DNA of 44,223 nucleotides from Clostridia bacterium (GTDB lineage: Bacteria > Bacillota > Clostridia > TANB77 > CAG-508): the NCBI GenBank assembly GCA_017536685.1, contig JAFXGW010000015.1, positions 1 to 44,223 of the forward strand, given 5' to 3'. Of this stretch, positions 16,599-24,803 are shown piece after piece. The notes under the pieces were generated by a model that saw only the letters and a program-made list of their open reading frames with translations, was not told where the DNA came from and did no database searches. Each line of letters starts with the position of its first letter. The stretch's first letter is position 1. The position numbers were made by a program, and so were the translations under genes.

Positions 16599-16672
16599 AA
16601 ATGCATATTGTATTTTTGAAATGATTAACATCAGTTTTTTGAAATAATAGACTAAGAAATTATGAGAAAAAC

Positions 16673-16701
16673 TTGAAAAATAAGAAGAATCACGTTATAA
16701 T
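16673..16701 (+). promoter_or_regulatory. Strong promoter of the first higher-GC cassette
   Basis: TTGAAA (16673-16678), 17 bases, perfect TATAAT (16696-16701), about 50 bases before the start codon. Confidence 0.75.
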
Positions 16702-16749
16702 AACTGCGACGCAAAATTTGTCTCATTTAAACTTTGGAGGTGTAACAAC

Positions 16750-17478
16750 ATGAGTGAGAGAATTGTGTTCGAACTGCGCGTGCCTTCATGTGCAAAAGTG
16801 AAGGATGTGAAGTTTATCCCTAAATATAACTTTGTCGCTGCGACAATGGAATATGAAGGGAGAGCTATCACATTCCTCAGAACCGATTTCCTGGAGTTTA
16901 AGCCGGAGGCTTGGGACTATGCGGAAAAATTTTCCGATACTCAATACTCCGAAGTGATTCCGGAAGTGGTTACAGAAAGTATCAAGAAATGCGGGGGTAT
17001 CTATATCTCCAGAGACTTCCATCAGACTACTGAAGATGGTAAAAGATGGGTAACTTCTGGAGGAAAGACGCGGAAAGGTATGTCCTATGTTCAAGCAGAG
17101 TGCTTAGCTGCGTTGGGAGAAATCCCTGAAATGGAGTCTAGCCTCATTTATGGCGTTGTCTATGACATGATTGGCAAATGGCTAATTGCCACTGAAAGTC
17201 TCACTGAAGAAGAATGGGCTCAAAGTCCAGAGTCTGTTGAAAAACAGAATGAAATCTTAAACAGAGACTGCGGCGGTTGGACCATTAAGGAGCTTCTGGG
17301 AGATATTTTCCAGTTCGAATGGACTAAGGAAAGATTTGAACAGAAGTGGCCTGTTGCCAGATGCGGAATTCCGCATGACGACGGAGAACGTAAATATCCG
17401 GCTAGAAAGCGTTATGCATATAAGCCAGATATGTACCATTCCGAAACTGTCGCAAGAACAATGTGGTACTTTAAGTAA
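16750..17478 (+). CDS. Unrecognised 242-residue protein in a higher-GC single-gene cassette
   Basis: I do not recognise this protein. It is soluble in appearance, with no signal peptide or membrane helix, and is rich in Trp, Tyr and charged residues. There are three Cys-containing stretches (VPSCAKVK, KKCGGIY, DCGGWT) and a C-terminal block ARCGIPHDDGERKYPARKRY. Its DNA differs sharply from its neighbours: CTG, CTC, ATC, GCG and CGG codons are frequent, and GC is clearly higher. It has its own consensus promoter, a GGAGG ribosome site nine bases before the ATG, and its own terminator. It sits between ftsI and a gene of unknown function inside the wall cluster, which points to recent acquisition of a self-contained gene. 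A second cassette with the same style occurs at 40.4 kb. Confidence 0.8.
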   Translation: MSERIVFELRVPSCAKVKDVKFIPKYNFVAATMEYEGRAITFLRTDFLEFKPEAWDYAEKFSDTQYSEVIPEVVTESIKKCGGIYISRDFHQTTEDGKRWVTSGGKTRKGMSYVQAECLAALGEIPEMESSLIYGVVYDMIGKWLIATESLTEEEWAQSPESVEKQNEILNRDCGGWTIKELLGDIFQFEWTKERFEQKWPVARCGIPHDDGERKYPARKRYAYKPDMYHSETVARTMWYFK

Positions 17479-17494
17479 AACAAAGACGCAATAG

Positions 17495-17533
17495 GCGAGG
17501 GGTCGAAATTTCGAGCCCTCGCTTAACTTTTTT
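17495..17533 (+). terminator. GC-rich terminator of the first cassette
   Basis: Hairpin 17495-17522 (GCGAGGG paired with CCCTCGC, inner TCGAAA with TTTCGA, one G-G mismatch) followed by TTAACTTTTTT. Much more GC-rich than the other terminators in the window. Confidence 0.75.
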
Positions 17534-17561
17534 ATTTAATAGGAGAGTTCTCCTATTAAAT
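17534..17561. repeat. Perfect inverted repeat directly after the cassette terminator
   Basis: ATTTAATAGGAG (17534-17545), loop AGTT, CTCCTATTAAAT (17550-17561). No U-tail follows, so it is not a simple terminator. It abuts the end of the higher-GC DNA and may mark its border. Confidence 0.6.
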
Positions 17562-17633
17562 AAAACGCTACGTGTAACAAAATAATAAATTAAATCTATA
17601 TGTTAAAATAATTTGATTTTAATAAATAACTTC

Positions 17634-17662
17634 TGTACAAAGAATTTTGTTTAATATATAAT
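17634..17662 (+). promoter_or_regulatory. Promoter of the 597-residue membrane protein gene
   Basis: TGTACA (17634-17639), 17 bases, TATAAT (17657-17662). The surrounding 45 or so bases resemble the murE promoter region at 19740-19790. Confidence 0.7.
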
Positions 17663-17738
17663 ATTATTGATATATTTAGAGTCGAAAATTAACATGAATT
17701 TTATAGAAAAAGTAGAGAATGTTAATGAGAGGAGCTTT

Positions 17739-17810
17739 GAATTGAAAAAGAAAAATATTCATAAGAAAATGAAAAAAAAAGAATTAAAAAAGAAAAATAT
17801 TCATAAGAAA
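17739..17810 (+). repeat. 30-bp direct repeat at the start of the 597-residue protein gene
   Basis: GAATTGAAAAAGAAAAATAT and the following ten bases (17739-17768) recur at 17781-17810 with one mismatch, 42 bases apart. In frame it duplicates the basic peptide KKKNIHKK just before the membrane helix. Confidence 0.8.
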
Positions 17811-19535
17811 TATATATATATATCTGTTTTTCTGAGTTTACTGATAATATTATTTATTGCTTTTATTTTATTTTATAACAATCGAGAAAATAGAAAATTT
17901 GATAAGAAAATAGATTTATTAAGTACATTTATTTCAGAAAATGAAAATGTTAGTATACTAAAAGAAAATAAAGATGAATATACTGTGTTTATGTCTGTTT
18001 GTGATAATGAAACACAAGCAATAGTAAAAAGACAAAAAGCAGCTTCGATAAAGAAAGCTTTTGATGAAGTTAAAAATGAAACTGAAAAATACATTAAAGA
18101 AAATAATTATTCCGCAGAACTAGTTAAGATTGATTTTGTAAATGAAATTCAAGAATTAACAATGAATGAATTAAAAGCAATATTATCGAAATTAGAACAA
18201 GAATATACATTTAGATATGGAATTGTTTTTGATTATGACGATAGAGAAGATATTATACTAACAGAAGCTGAGCTAAACTCTAATAGAATTATAGATTATG
18301 ATGATTGTAAAATAAGTTTAAAAAGATTGAATCAATATTTAGAAATTCTAGGAGAAAGTAAGCTTGAGAAATTACCTGAAAAATTAAAGAAATTTAATAC
18401 AGTAAGTTATTTTTGTGATGAAAATGATATAGTTTATGAAATTGATGAAACTACGGGGCAAAGAAAACAAGAAAAGATAACTCAAGAAGAGGTTGATAAA
18501 ATATTAAATAATTCAACGAATTATTTAATTAATATGATTGAAGGAAATGGAAAATATATATATGGTTATAATCCACTTAAAGATGAAGAAAATGAAACTT
18601 ATAATATTTTGAGACATGCTGGAACTACATGGTCTATTATTGAACAATACGATTCGACTCCAAAACAAAAAAAAGCAATTGAATCTACTGTAAATTACTT
18701 AATTAGTACAGTGAAATATTTGAATGAAGAAACGGCGTATGTTGAAGAATTAAAAAATGGAGAATTGAAGCTTGGTGGAAACGCATTGGCAATTATTGCT
18801 ATAAGTGAATATATAAATAAATTTGAAAATAATAAACATTTAGAACTGCTGAAGAAATTAGGAAATGGTATAATTAATATGCAAGCAGAAAATGGAAGTT
18901 TTATACATGTTTTAAATGCTTCTGATTTTTCAATAATAGATAAATATAGAACAGTTTATTATGATGGGGAAGCAGCTTTTGCTTTGTGCAAATTATATGC
19001 AATTACAAAAGATAAAAAATATTTAGATGCAGCTGAAAAAGCAATTAGATATTTTATTGATAATAATTACAGTAAATATTGTGACCATTGGATTTCTTAT
19101 GCGATGAATGAAATTACTAAATATGTAGATAATGAAGAATATTATGAGTTTGGTTTGCAAAATATTTTTGAAAATCTTGATGCTATAAAAAATAAAACTT
19201 ATTCTTCTCATATTAATTTTGAAATGCTAATACAAGGATTTGAATTATATTGTAGAGCAATAGAAAAGAATATAAATACAAAATATTCTGAAAAAAGTTT
19301 TATGAAAGAATTGATAAATGTTATAAATTATAGAGCTGATTTTCAATTGTGTTCTTACTTATATCCCGAAATTGCAATGTATTTGACAGCACCGTCGAAA
19401 TATATGAATACTTTTTATATTAGACATAGTAATTACAGAATTAGAATTGATGATATTCAACATTCTATATTAGGATATCATTTTTATAATAAAAATTTTG
19501 AAAAAATTAATCAAATTAGTAAAAATGCAAATTAA
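17742..19535 (+). CDS. Membrane-anchored helical-barrel-like protein of unknown function within the mur cluster
   Basis: A 597-residue protein with a Lys-rich cytoplasmic start, one membrane helix (about residues 25-45) and a large extracytoplasmic part. I start it at the TTG of 17742, seven bases after AGGAG (17730-17734). Longer in-frame starts at 17667 and 17694 lack a ribosome site, and the first lies inside the promoter region. The C-terminal 330 residues show repeated helical pairs with patterns such as GGNALAIIAISEY, MQAENGSF, YYDGEAAFALCKLY and DAAEKAIRYFI. This is the style of alpha/alpha-barrel glycosidases, epimerases or lyases acting on polysaccharides, but I see no catalytic motif that decides between them. 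Its promoter resembles that of murE downstream, so a wall or capsule role is a reasonable inference only. Confidence 0.65.
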   Translation: MKKKNIHKKMKKKELKKKNIHKKYIYISVFLSLLIILFIAFILFYNNRENRKFDKKIDLLSTFISENENVSILKENKDEYTVFMSVCDNETQAIVKRQKAASIKKAFDEVKNETEKYIKENNYSAELVKIDFVNEIQELTMNELKAILSKLEQEYTFRYGIVFDYDDREDIILTEAELNSNRIIDYDDCKISLKRLNQYLEILGESKLEKLPEKLKKFNTVSYFCDENDIVYEIDETTGQRKQEKITQEEVDKILNNSTNYLINMIEGNGKYIYGYNPLKDEENETYNILRHAGTTWSIIEQYDSTPKQKKAIESTVNYLISTVKYLNEETAYVEELKNGELKLGGNALAIIAISEYINKFENNKHLELLKKLGNGIINMQAENGSFIHVLNASDFSIIDKYRTVYYDGEAAFALCKLYAITKDKKYLDAAEKAIRYFIDNNYSKYCDHWISYAMNEITKYVDNEEYYEFGLQNIFENLDAIKNKTYSSHINFEMLIQGFELYCRAIEKNINTKYSEKSFMKELINVINYRADFQLCSYLYPEIAMYLTAPSKYMNTFYIRHSNYRIRIDDIQHSILGYHFYNKNFEKINQISKNAN

Positions 19536-19557
19536 ATAAAAATTATAAAATTACTCA

Positions 19558-19602
19558 AAAAACAAACAATTAAGTATATGCAATATTTAATTGTTTGTTT
19601 TT
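19558..19602 (+). terminator. Intrinsic terminator before murE
   Basis: A perfect 16-bp stem (AAAAACAAACAATTAA at 19558-19573 with 19587-19602), 13-base loop, T-rich right arm. Confidence 0.85.
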
Positions 19603-19746
19603 AATTATCATAATATATTTGATATATTAAATAATTCTAAAATAAAATTTAGAAGATAAACATAAGCATAAAAATAGGATAGACAAATATATATATATTA
19701 ATAATTTAACAAGATTTAAAATTAACTAAATTAATTAAATATTTTC
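19603..19746. other. AT-rich spacer before the murE promoter
   Basis: Between the terminator and the murE promoter I see only AT-rich sequence with no frame or repeat that I can support. With the promoter and leader this makes a gene-free interval of about 370 bases. Confidence 0.4.
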
Positions 19747-19803
19747 TGTACAAAAAATACTTTTTACTATATAATATCATTGACATATTGAAAGATGTCA
19801 ATG
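19747..19803 (+). promoter_or_regulatory. Promoter and leader hairpin of the murE-mraY-ftsW-murG operon
   Basis: TGTACA (19747-19752), 17 bases, TATAAT (19770-19775). At the expected transcript start lies CATTGACAT (19778-19786), an eight-base loop and ATGTCAATG (19795-19803). This 9-bp inverted repeat could be an operator or an mRNA 5' hairpin. The untranslated leader is about 120 bases. Confidence 0.7.
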
Positions 19804-19905
19804 AATAAATGATCGTTATAAATTTAAATGTACGATTATAAAAAAATAAAATAAAAATGCAAAATTTTGCGTTTTTAAAACTTAAAATTTCGAAGGAGAA
19901 TTCAA

Positions 19906-21378
19906 ATGGAATTAAAAAAACTTTTAACAGGAATTGAAAATTTTAAATCAAAAGGAGATTTAGAAATAGATATAAAGAAAGTAGAATCTAATTCAAAAAA
20001 AGTTGTACCTAATTCTTTATTTATTGCAGTGAAAGGATATGATTTTGATGGACATCAATATATAGGAGAGGCAATTGAAAATGGTGCAACAGCCGTAATG
20101 TTAGATATGTCTGCTGACTTTAAAAATATAAAAATACCAAATGGAATTACAGTAATAATTACAGATGACACAAGAAAAGCTTTGGCTAGAGTTTCTTGCA
20201 ATTATTTTGGAAATCCATCTAGATATTTTAAACTTATAGGAATAACAGGAACAAAAGGAAAAACAACTACAACATATATGATTAAATCAATTTTAGAAAA
20301 AGCTGGATACAAAGTTGGGTTAATAGGAACAATTGCAAATTATATTGGAGATGAATGTTTAGGATATAGTAATAGAACAACACCAGAAAGTTTAGAACTA
20401 CAAGGATTGTTCTATAAAATGGCTAAAGCTAAATGTGATTATGTAATAATGGAAGTTTCTTCACAAAGTTTAAAATTATCTAGAGTAGAAGGATGTAATT
20501 TTGACTATGGAATTTTTACTAATTTGTATAAAGATCACATTAGCGCCAAAGAACATAGCGATATGAATGAATATTTTGAATCAAAATTAAAACTATTTAC
20601 AATGTGTCCAAGAGCATTTATAAATGGTGATGATTTTAAATGTAATAAAATAATTAAAGGTGCTCCTAATTGCAATATAAGTACTTATGCTGTTGATAAT
20701 AAAGCAGATTTATTAGCAAAGGACATAACAATAACAAATGTAAGCGTTGATTTTAAAGTAAAACTTGGAACAAAAAATGAAAGAGTAAAAGTAAATATTC
20801 CTGGAAGATATAGTGTATACAATGCTTTGGCAGCAATATCGTTAGCTAATAGTTTAGGAATAGATATTGAAAAGATAAAAGAAGGTTTAGAAAATATCGT
20901 TGTACCTGGAAGAAATGAACTTGTTCCAAATAAAGAAGAATTACCAATAATGTTGGATTATGCTCATACAGCAGAAAGTCTAGAAAATATTTTACAAGCA
21001 TCAAAAACATATACACCTGGAAAAGTAATTTGTGTATTTGGTTGTGGTGGAGATAGAGATAAAGAAAAAAGACCAAGAATGGGTGAAGTTGCTGGACGTT
21101 TGGCTGATTATACAATAGTTACAACAGATAATCCAAGAACAGAAAAACCAGAAGATATTATAGCTGAAATTGAAACTGGAATTTCAAAAACAAAGGGAAA
21201 ATATGAAATTATAGTGGATAGAAAAGAGGCGATAGCTAAAGCTATAAAAATGATGGGAAAAAGAGATTTGGTTATTTTAGCAGGAAAAGGACATGAAACA
21301 TATCAAGAAATCAATGGGGAAAAATTCCCATTTGATGAAAGAGAAATCATAAAAGAAATATTAGGAGAGAAGAAATAA
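19906..21378 (+). CDS. murE: UDP-MurNAc-L-Ala-D-Glu:meso-diaminopimelate ligase MurE
   Basis: A 490-residue Mur ligase that adds the third residue of the peptidoglycan stem peptide in the cytoplasm. Visible are the substrate-domain S/K region near the N-terminus, the ATP loop GITGTKGKTTTTYMI, MEVSSQSL, TNLYKDH, DYAHTAESLENIL and CVFGCGGDRDKEKRPRM. DNPR in VTTDNPRTEKPEDI is the signature of enzymes that choose meso-diaminopimelate; lysine-adding MurE has a different tetrad there. AAGGAGA precedes the ATG. It is the first gene of a four-gene wall operon, and its stop shares one base with the mraY start. murF, usually next, is missing. Confidence 0.95.
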   Translation: MELKKLLTGIENFKSKGDLEIDIKKVESNSKKVVPNSLFIAVKGYDFDGHQYIGEAIENGATAVMLDMSADFKNIKIPNGITVIITDDTRKALARVSCNYFGNPSRYFKLIGITGTKGKTTTTYMIKSILEKAGYKVGLIGTIANYIGDECLGYSNRTTPESLELQGLFYKMAKAKCDYVIMEVSSQSLKLSRVEGCNFDYGIFTNLYKDHISAKEHSDMNEYFESKLKLFTMCPRAFINGDDFKCNKIIKGAPNCNISTYAVDNKADLLAKDITITNVSVDFKVKLGTKNERVKVNIPGRYSVYNALAAISLANSLGIDIEKIKEGLENIVVPGRNELVPNKEELPIMLDYAHTAESLENILQASKTYTPGKVICVFGCGGDRDKEKRPRMGEVAGRLADYTIVTTDNPRTEKPEDIIAEIETGISKTKGKYEIIVDRKEAIAKAIKMMGKRDLVILAGKGHETYQEINGEKFPFDEREIIKEILGEKK

Positions 21379-22349
21379 TGACTACACAGGTAATATATTT
21401 AATTTTATCTTTTGTGTTAACAGCTATTCTAGGTAAAATTATTATACCAATTTTAAAAAAATTAAAAGTTGGTCAAAATGAAAGGGCATGTGGTCCTAGA
21501 GCTCATTTGAAAAAACAAGGAACACCTACAATGGGTGGAATTATGATGATAATATCAATTATTGTTTTTGTTTCAATTTATTGCATATTTAATCAAAATA
21601 AAGATTTAATAATTCCTATTATAGCAGTTGGAATTGCAAGTTTAGGTTTTGGAATAATTGGATTTATAGATGATTATAAAAAGGTTGTTTTAAAAAATAC
21701 AGAGGGCTTAAATCCAAAGTTAAAAATGTTTGGACTTTTAATAATATCAGTAATATATACAATGTTTTTAATAAATTATGCCCAAATAGGAACAGATATT
21801 GTAATTCCAGTTATAAATTATAATTTAGAATTACCATTATGGATATATATTCCATTTACAATTTTAGTAATGCTTGCAAGTACTAATGCGGTAAATTTAA
21901 CCGATGGTGTAGATGGATTAGCAGGAAGCGTCACATCAATAATGGTTACTGCAATTTCAATTATAGCGATGAAACTAGGTTTTGAAAGTATATCTGTTTT
22001 TGGAGCTATTGTAGTTGGAGCTTGTTTAGGATTTTTAATATATAATTTTCATAAAGCTAAGGTAATGATGGGAGATACAGGGTCACTTCTACTTGGTGGA
22101 GTTATTTCAAGTATGATGATATATTTAAAAAATCCATTATTATTAATATTAATTGCGATAATACCAGTTGTTGAAACAATGTCAGTTATTATGCAAGTTA
22201 TATATTTTAGAATTACAGGAAAAAGATTGTTTAGAATGTCTCCTTTACACCATCATTTTGAATTAACTGGATGGAGAGAAAACAGAGTTGTTGGAGTATT
22301 TTCTCTAGTAACTTTTGTAGCTGCAATTAGTGCGGTATTAATTATTTAA
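21378..22349 (+). CDS. mraY: Phospho-MurNAc-pentapeptide transferase MraY
   Basis: A 323-residue membrane enzyme with about ten helices that makes lipid I by joining UDP-MurNAc-pentapeptide to undecaprenyl phosphate. Family landmarks are the QxxRxxGPxxHxxKxGTPTMGG block near residue 35 (here NERACGPRAHLKKQGTPTMG), FIDDYKK, NLTDGVDGLAGS, GDTGSLLLGG and the C-terminal SPLHHHFELTGW. Length is normal. The ATG overlaps the murE stop by one base (TAATG), implying translational coupling. Confidence 0.96.
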   Translation: MTTQVIYLILSFVLTAILGKIIIPILKKLKVGQNERACGPRAHLKKQGTPTMGGIMMIISIIVFVSIYCIFNQNKDLIIPIIAVGIASLGFGIIGFIDDYKKVVLKNTEGLNPKLKMFGLLIISVIYTMFLINYAQIGTDIVIPVINYNLELPLWIYIPFTILVMLASTNAVNLTDGVDGLAGSVTSIMVTAISIIAMKLGFESISVFGAIVVGACLGFLIYNFHKAKVMMGDTGSLLLGGVISSMMIYLKNPLLLILIAIIPVVETMSVIMQVIYFRITGKRLFRMSPLHHHFELTGWRENRVVGVFSLVTFVAAISAVLII

Positions 22350-22398
22350 TGGTTTATAGATAAATCCTAAAATCTAAATATTTGGAATAGGAATAAAA

Positions 22399-23574
22399 AT
22401 GACAAATAAAAATAAAGTGAAAAAATTTTCAATTTTATTAAATGGAAAATTTGATTATTCTATATTAATAGTAACTCTTTTACTTTTAAGTATGGGGTTA
22501 ATAATGTTATTATCAGCAAGTGCACCAAAATCACTTGCTGAAAATGATAATAGTTATGAATACATAATGAAACAAGGAATTGTTGCAGCAATTGGTTTGT
22601 TTTTTATGATGATATTATCTAAAATAGATTATAGAAATTATAGAAAATTGAAATGGATAATATACATAGGTTTTGTAGTTTTACTTATAATAGTAGGTTT
22701 TGTAGGAATTGGTGAAAATGGAGCAAAAAGATGGATTAATATTTTGGGATTTTCTTTTCAACCGTCAGAATTTGCAAAAATTGGATTTATAATTTTTTAC
22801 GCAGCAATTTTAAGTGATATGAAAGAAAAGAATAAAATAAAAAAATTTGTTCCTGGATTTGTATATCCACTAATGTTTTTGTTACCAGTTGCATATGCTG
22901 TTTTTATTTTACAAAATCACTTTAGTGCAACATTCATAATAGCAGCAATAACATGTGTTCAAATGTTTGTTGCAGGTTCAATGCTAAGATACTTTTTAGG
23001 AGTAGGACTTGTAGGTGTTGGGGGATTAGCGTTATATATATTAAAAGGAATTGCATCTGGTGAAACAGATAGTTTTAGATTAGGAAGAATTGAAACATGG
23101 CTTAATATTGAAGCTGATTTGACTGGAGCAGGATGGCAAATAAATCAAAGTTTATATGCTATTGGATCTGGTGGTTTATTTGGTTTAGGTCTTGGAAATA
23201 GTAGACAAAAATATTTATATTTACCAGAACCACAAAATGATTTTATTTTTGCTGTATTAGCAGAAGAACTAGGTTTTGTTGGTTCAATATTTGTTATAAT
23301 TTTATTTGCATTATTTGTATGGAGAGGGATTATTATAGCAATAAAAGCAGAAGATAATTTTGGAACTTTAATAGCAATAGGAATAACAACAATGATTGGA
23401 CTTCAAGCATTAATAAATATAGCAGTTGTAACAAATACTATACCAGTAACAGGAATGCCACTTCCATTCTTTAGTTACGGAGGATCAGCAATGCTTGCAG
23501 ATTTGATGGCAGTCGGAATACTACTTAGTGTGTCTCGTAATAGTAAGAAAAACAACAAAAGCGATAGAATTTAA
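22399..23574 (+). CDS. ftsW: SEDS-family septal peptidoglycan polymerase FtsW
   Basis: A 391-residue polytopic protein of the SEDS family, which polymerises lipid II together with a class B penicillin-binding protein. Seen are the QPSEFAKIGFI block, GWQINQSLYAIGSGGLFGLG, EELGFVGS and the C-terminal TNTIPVTGMPLPFFSYGGSA, all typical of FtsW/SpoVE. Placement between mraY and murG matches the dcw order once murD is removed, so FtsW is preferred over RodA; SpoVE cannot be excluded. Ribosome site AATAGGAATA is moderate. Confidence 0.93.
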   Translation: MTNKNKVKKFSILLNGKFDYSILIVTLLLLSMGLIMLLSASAPKSLAENDNSYEYIMKQGIVAAIGLFFMMILSKIDYRNYRKLKWIIYIGFVVLLIIVGFVGIGENGAKRWINILGFSFQPSEFAKIGFIIFYAAILSDMKEKNKIKKFVPGFVYPLMFLLPVAYAVFILQNHFSATFIIAAITCVQMFVAGSMLRYFLGVGLVGVGGLALYILKGIASGETDSFRLGRIETWLNIEADLTGAGWQINQSLYAIGSGGLFGLGLGNSRQKYLYLPEPQNDFIFAVLAEELGFVGSIFVIILFALFVWRGIIIAIKAEDNFGTLIAIGITTMIGLQALINIAVVTNTIPVTGMPLPFFSYGGSAMLADLMAVGILLSVSRNSKKNNKSDRI

Positions 23575-23661
23575 TTGAGAAGTAAAACAAGATACAAATT
23601 TATTCAAAATAAAAGGTACATAGGAACCTTAAATCCTAAATAATAAAAAAGGACGTAAAAT

Positions 23662-24780
23662 ATGAAAGTAATAATTGCGGCAGCAGGTACAGGAGGTCAT
23701 ATAAATCCTGGAATTGCAATTGCAAATAAAATAAAAGAAAAAAAACCTAAATCGGAAATAATATTTATAGGAACTAACAGAGGATTAGAAAATGATTTAG
23801 TTCCTAGAGCCGGATATAAATTAAAAACTATTGATGTATATGGTTTAAAAAAAGAATTATCTTTAAGCAATATAAAACATATATTACAAACAATAGGAAG
23901 TAGAAAAGATGTTAAAAAAATTTTTGATGAATTTAAACCTGATATTGTAATTGGAACTGGTGGATACATTTGTGGACCAGTATTTTATGTAGCAACATCA
24001 AGAAAAATACCTACAATGTTACATGAGAGTAATGCGCATCCAGGGAAAGCAGTAAAAATGTTTTCTAAAAAAGTTGATAGTGTTTTAGTAGGATTTGAAG
24101 ATACAAAATCAAAGCTTGAAGGGTGTAAAAATGTTGTTGTTACAGGAACACCTACAAAAGTAAGAAAAGTAAATATTACAGCTCAAAGGAGAAAAGAAAT
24201 TTTAGAGGAATTAGGAATAAAAAATAATTTACCAATAGTTCTTATATATGGTGGAAGTCAGGGAGCTCAAAGAATAAATGAAGCTGTAGTAGATTTAATA
24301 AAACAAAAGAAAAATGAAAAATATCAAATAATTTGGGCAACTGGAACTAAACAATATGACATTGTAAAAGAAAATTTTGAGAAAGAAAATATTTATATAA
24401 ATACTATAAAAAATGTAAAAGTTTTACCTTATATTTATAATATGGAAGAATTAATGAATATATCTGATTTAATGGTTTGCAGAAGTGGAGCGATGACAAT
24501 AACAGAAGTATCAATTGTTGGAAAACCAGCAATATTTATACCACTTCCATCAATGTCTGCAAATAGGCAAGAAGATAATGCTCTTGTTTTAAAGAAAATT
24601 GGAGCCGCTAAAATGATATTAAATAATGAGGTAAATGGAACTAATTTAGCAGAAGAGATTGAAGACATAATTCATGATAAAGTAGAACTTGAAGAGATGG
24701 GAAAAATGGCAAATACAATTGCTCCATCTAATGTTGAAGATAAAATTTATGCAGAAATAGAGAGAATACTTAAGAAATAA
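23662..24780 (+). CDS. murG: UDP-GlcNAc:lipid I N-acetylglucosaminyltransferase MurG
   Basis: A 372-residue GT28 glycosyltransferase that converts lipid I to lipid II at the inner membrane face. The first glycine loop AAAGTGGHINPGIAIA, GTGGYICGP, LHESNAHPGKA, the second-domain YGGSQGAQRIN and RSGAMTITEVSIVGKPAIFI are all present. It follows ftsW after 87 bases, which include a small AAGGT/ACCTT hairpin, and is followed closely by a large unknown protein gene that probably shares its transcript. Confidence 0.96.
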   Translation: MKVIIAAAGTGGHINPGIAIANKIKEKKPKSEIIFIGTNRGLENDLVPRAGYKLKTIDVYGLKKELSLSNIKHILQTIGSRKDVKKIFDEFKPDIVIGTGGYICGPVFYVATSRKIPTMLHESNAHPGKAVKMFSKKVDSVLVGFEDTKSKLEGCKNVVVTGTPTKVRKVNITAQRRKEILEELGIKNNLPIVLIYGGSQGAQRINEAVVDLIKQKKNEKYQIIWATGTKQYDIVKENFEKENIYINTIKNVKVLPYIYNMEELMNISDLMVCRSGAMTITEVSIVGKPAIFIPLPSMSANRQEDNALVLKKIGAAKMILNNEVNGTNLAEEIEDIIHDKVELEEMGKMANTIAPSNVEDKIYAEIERILKK

Positions 24781-24803
24781 GATACACAAGAAAGAGGATT
24801 AAA

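Noticed and set aside
17667..17741. Longer N-terminus for the 597-residue protein
   Set aside because: The starts at 17667 and 17694 lie at or just after the promoter without a ribosome site; AGGAG is correctly placed only for the TTG at 17742.
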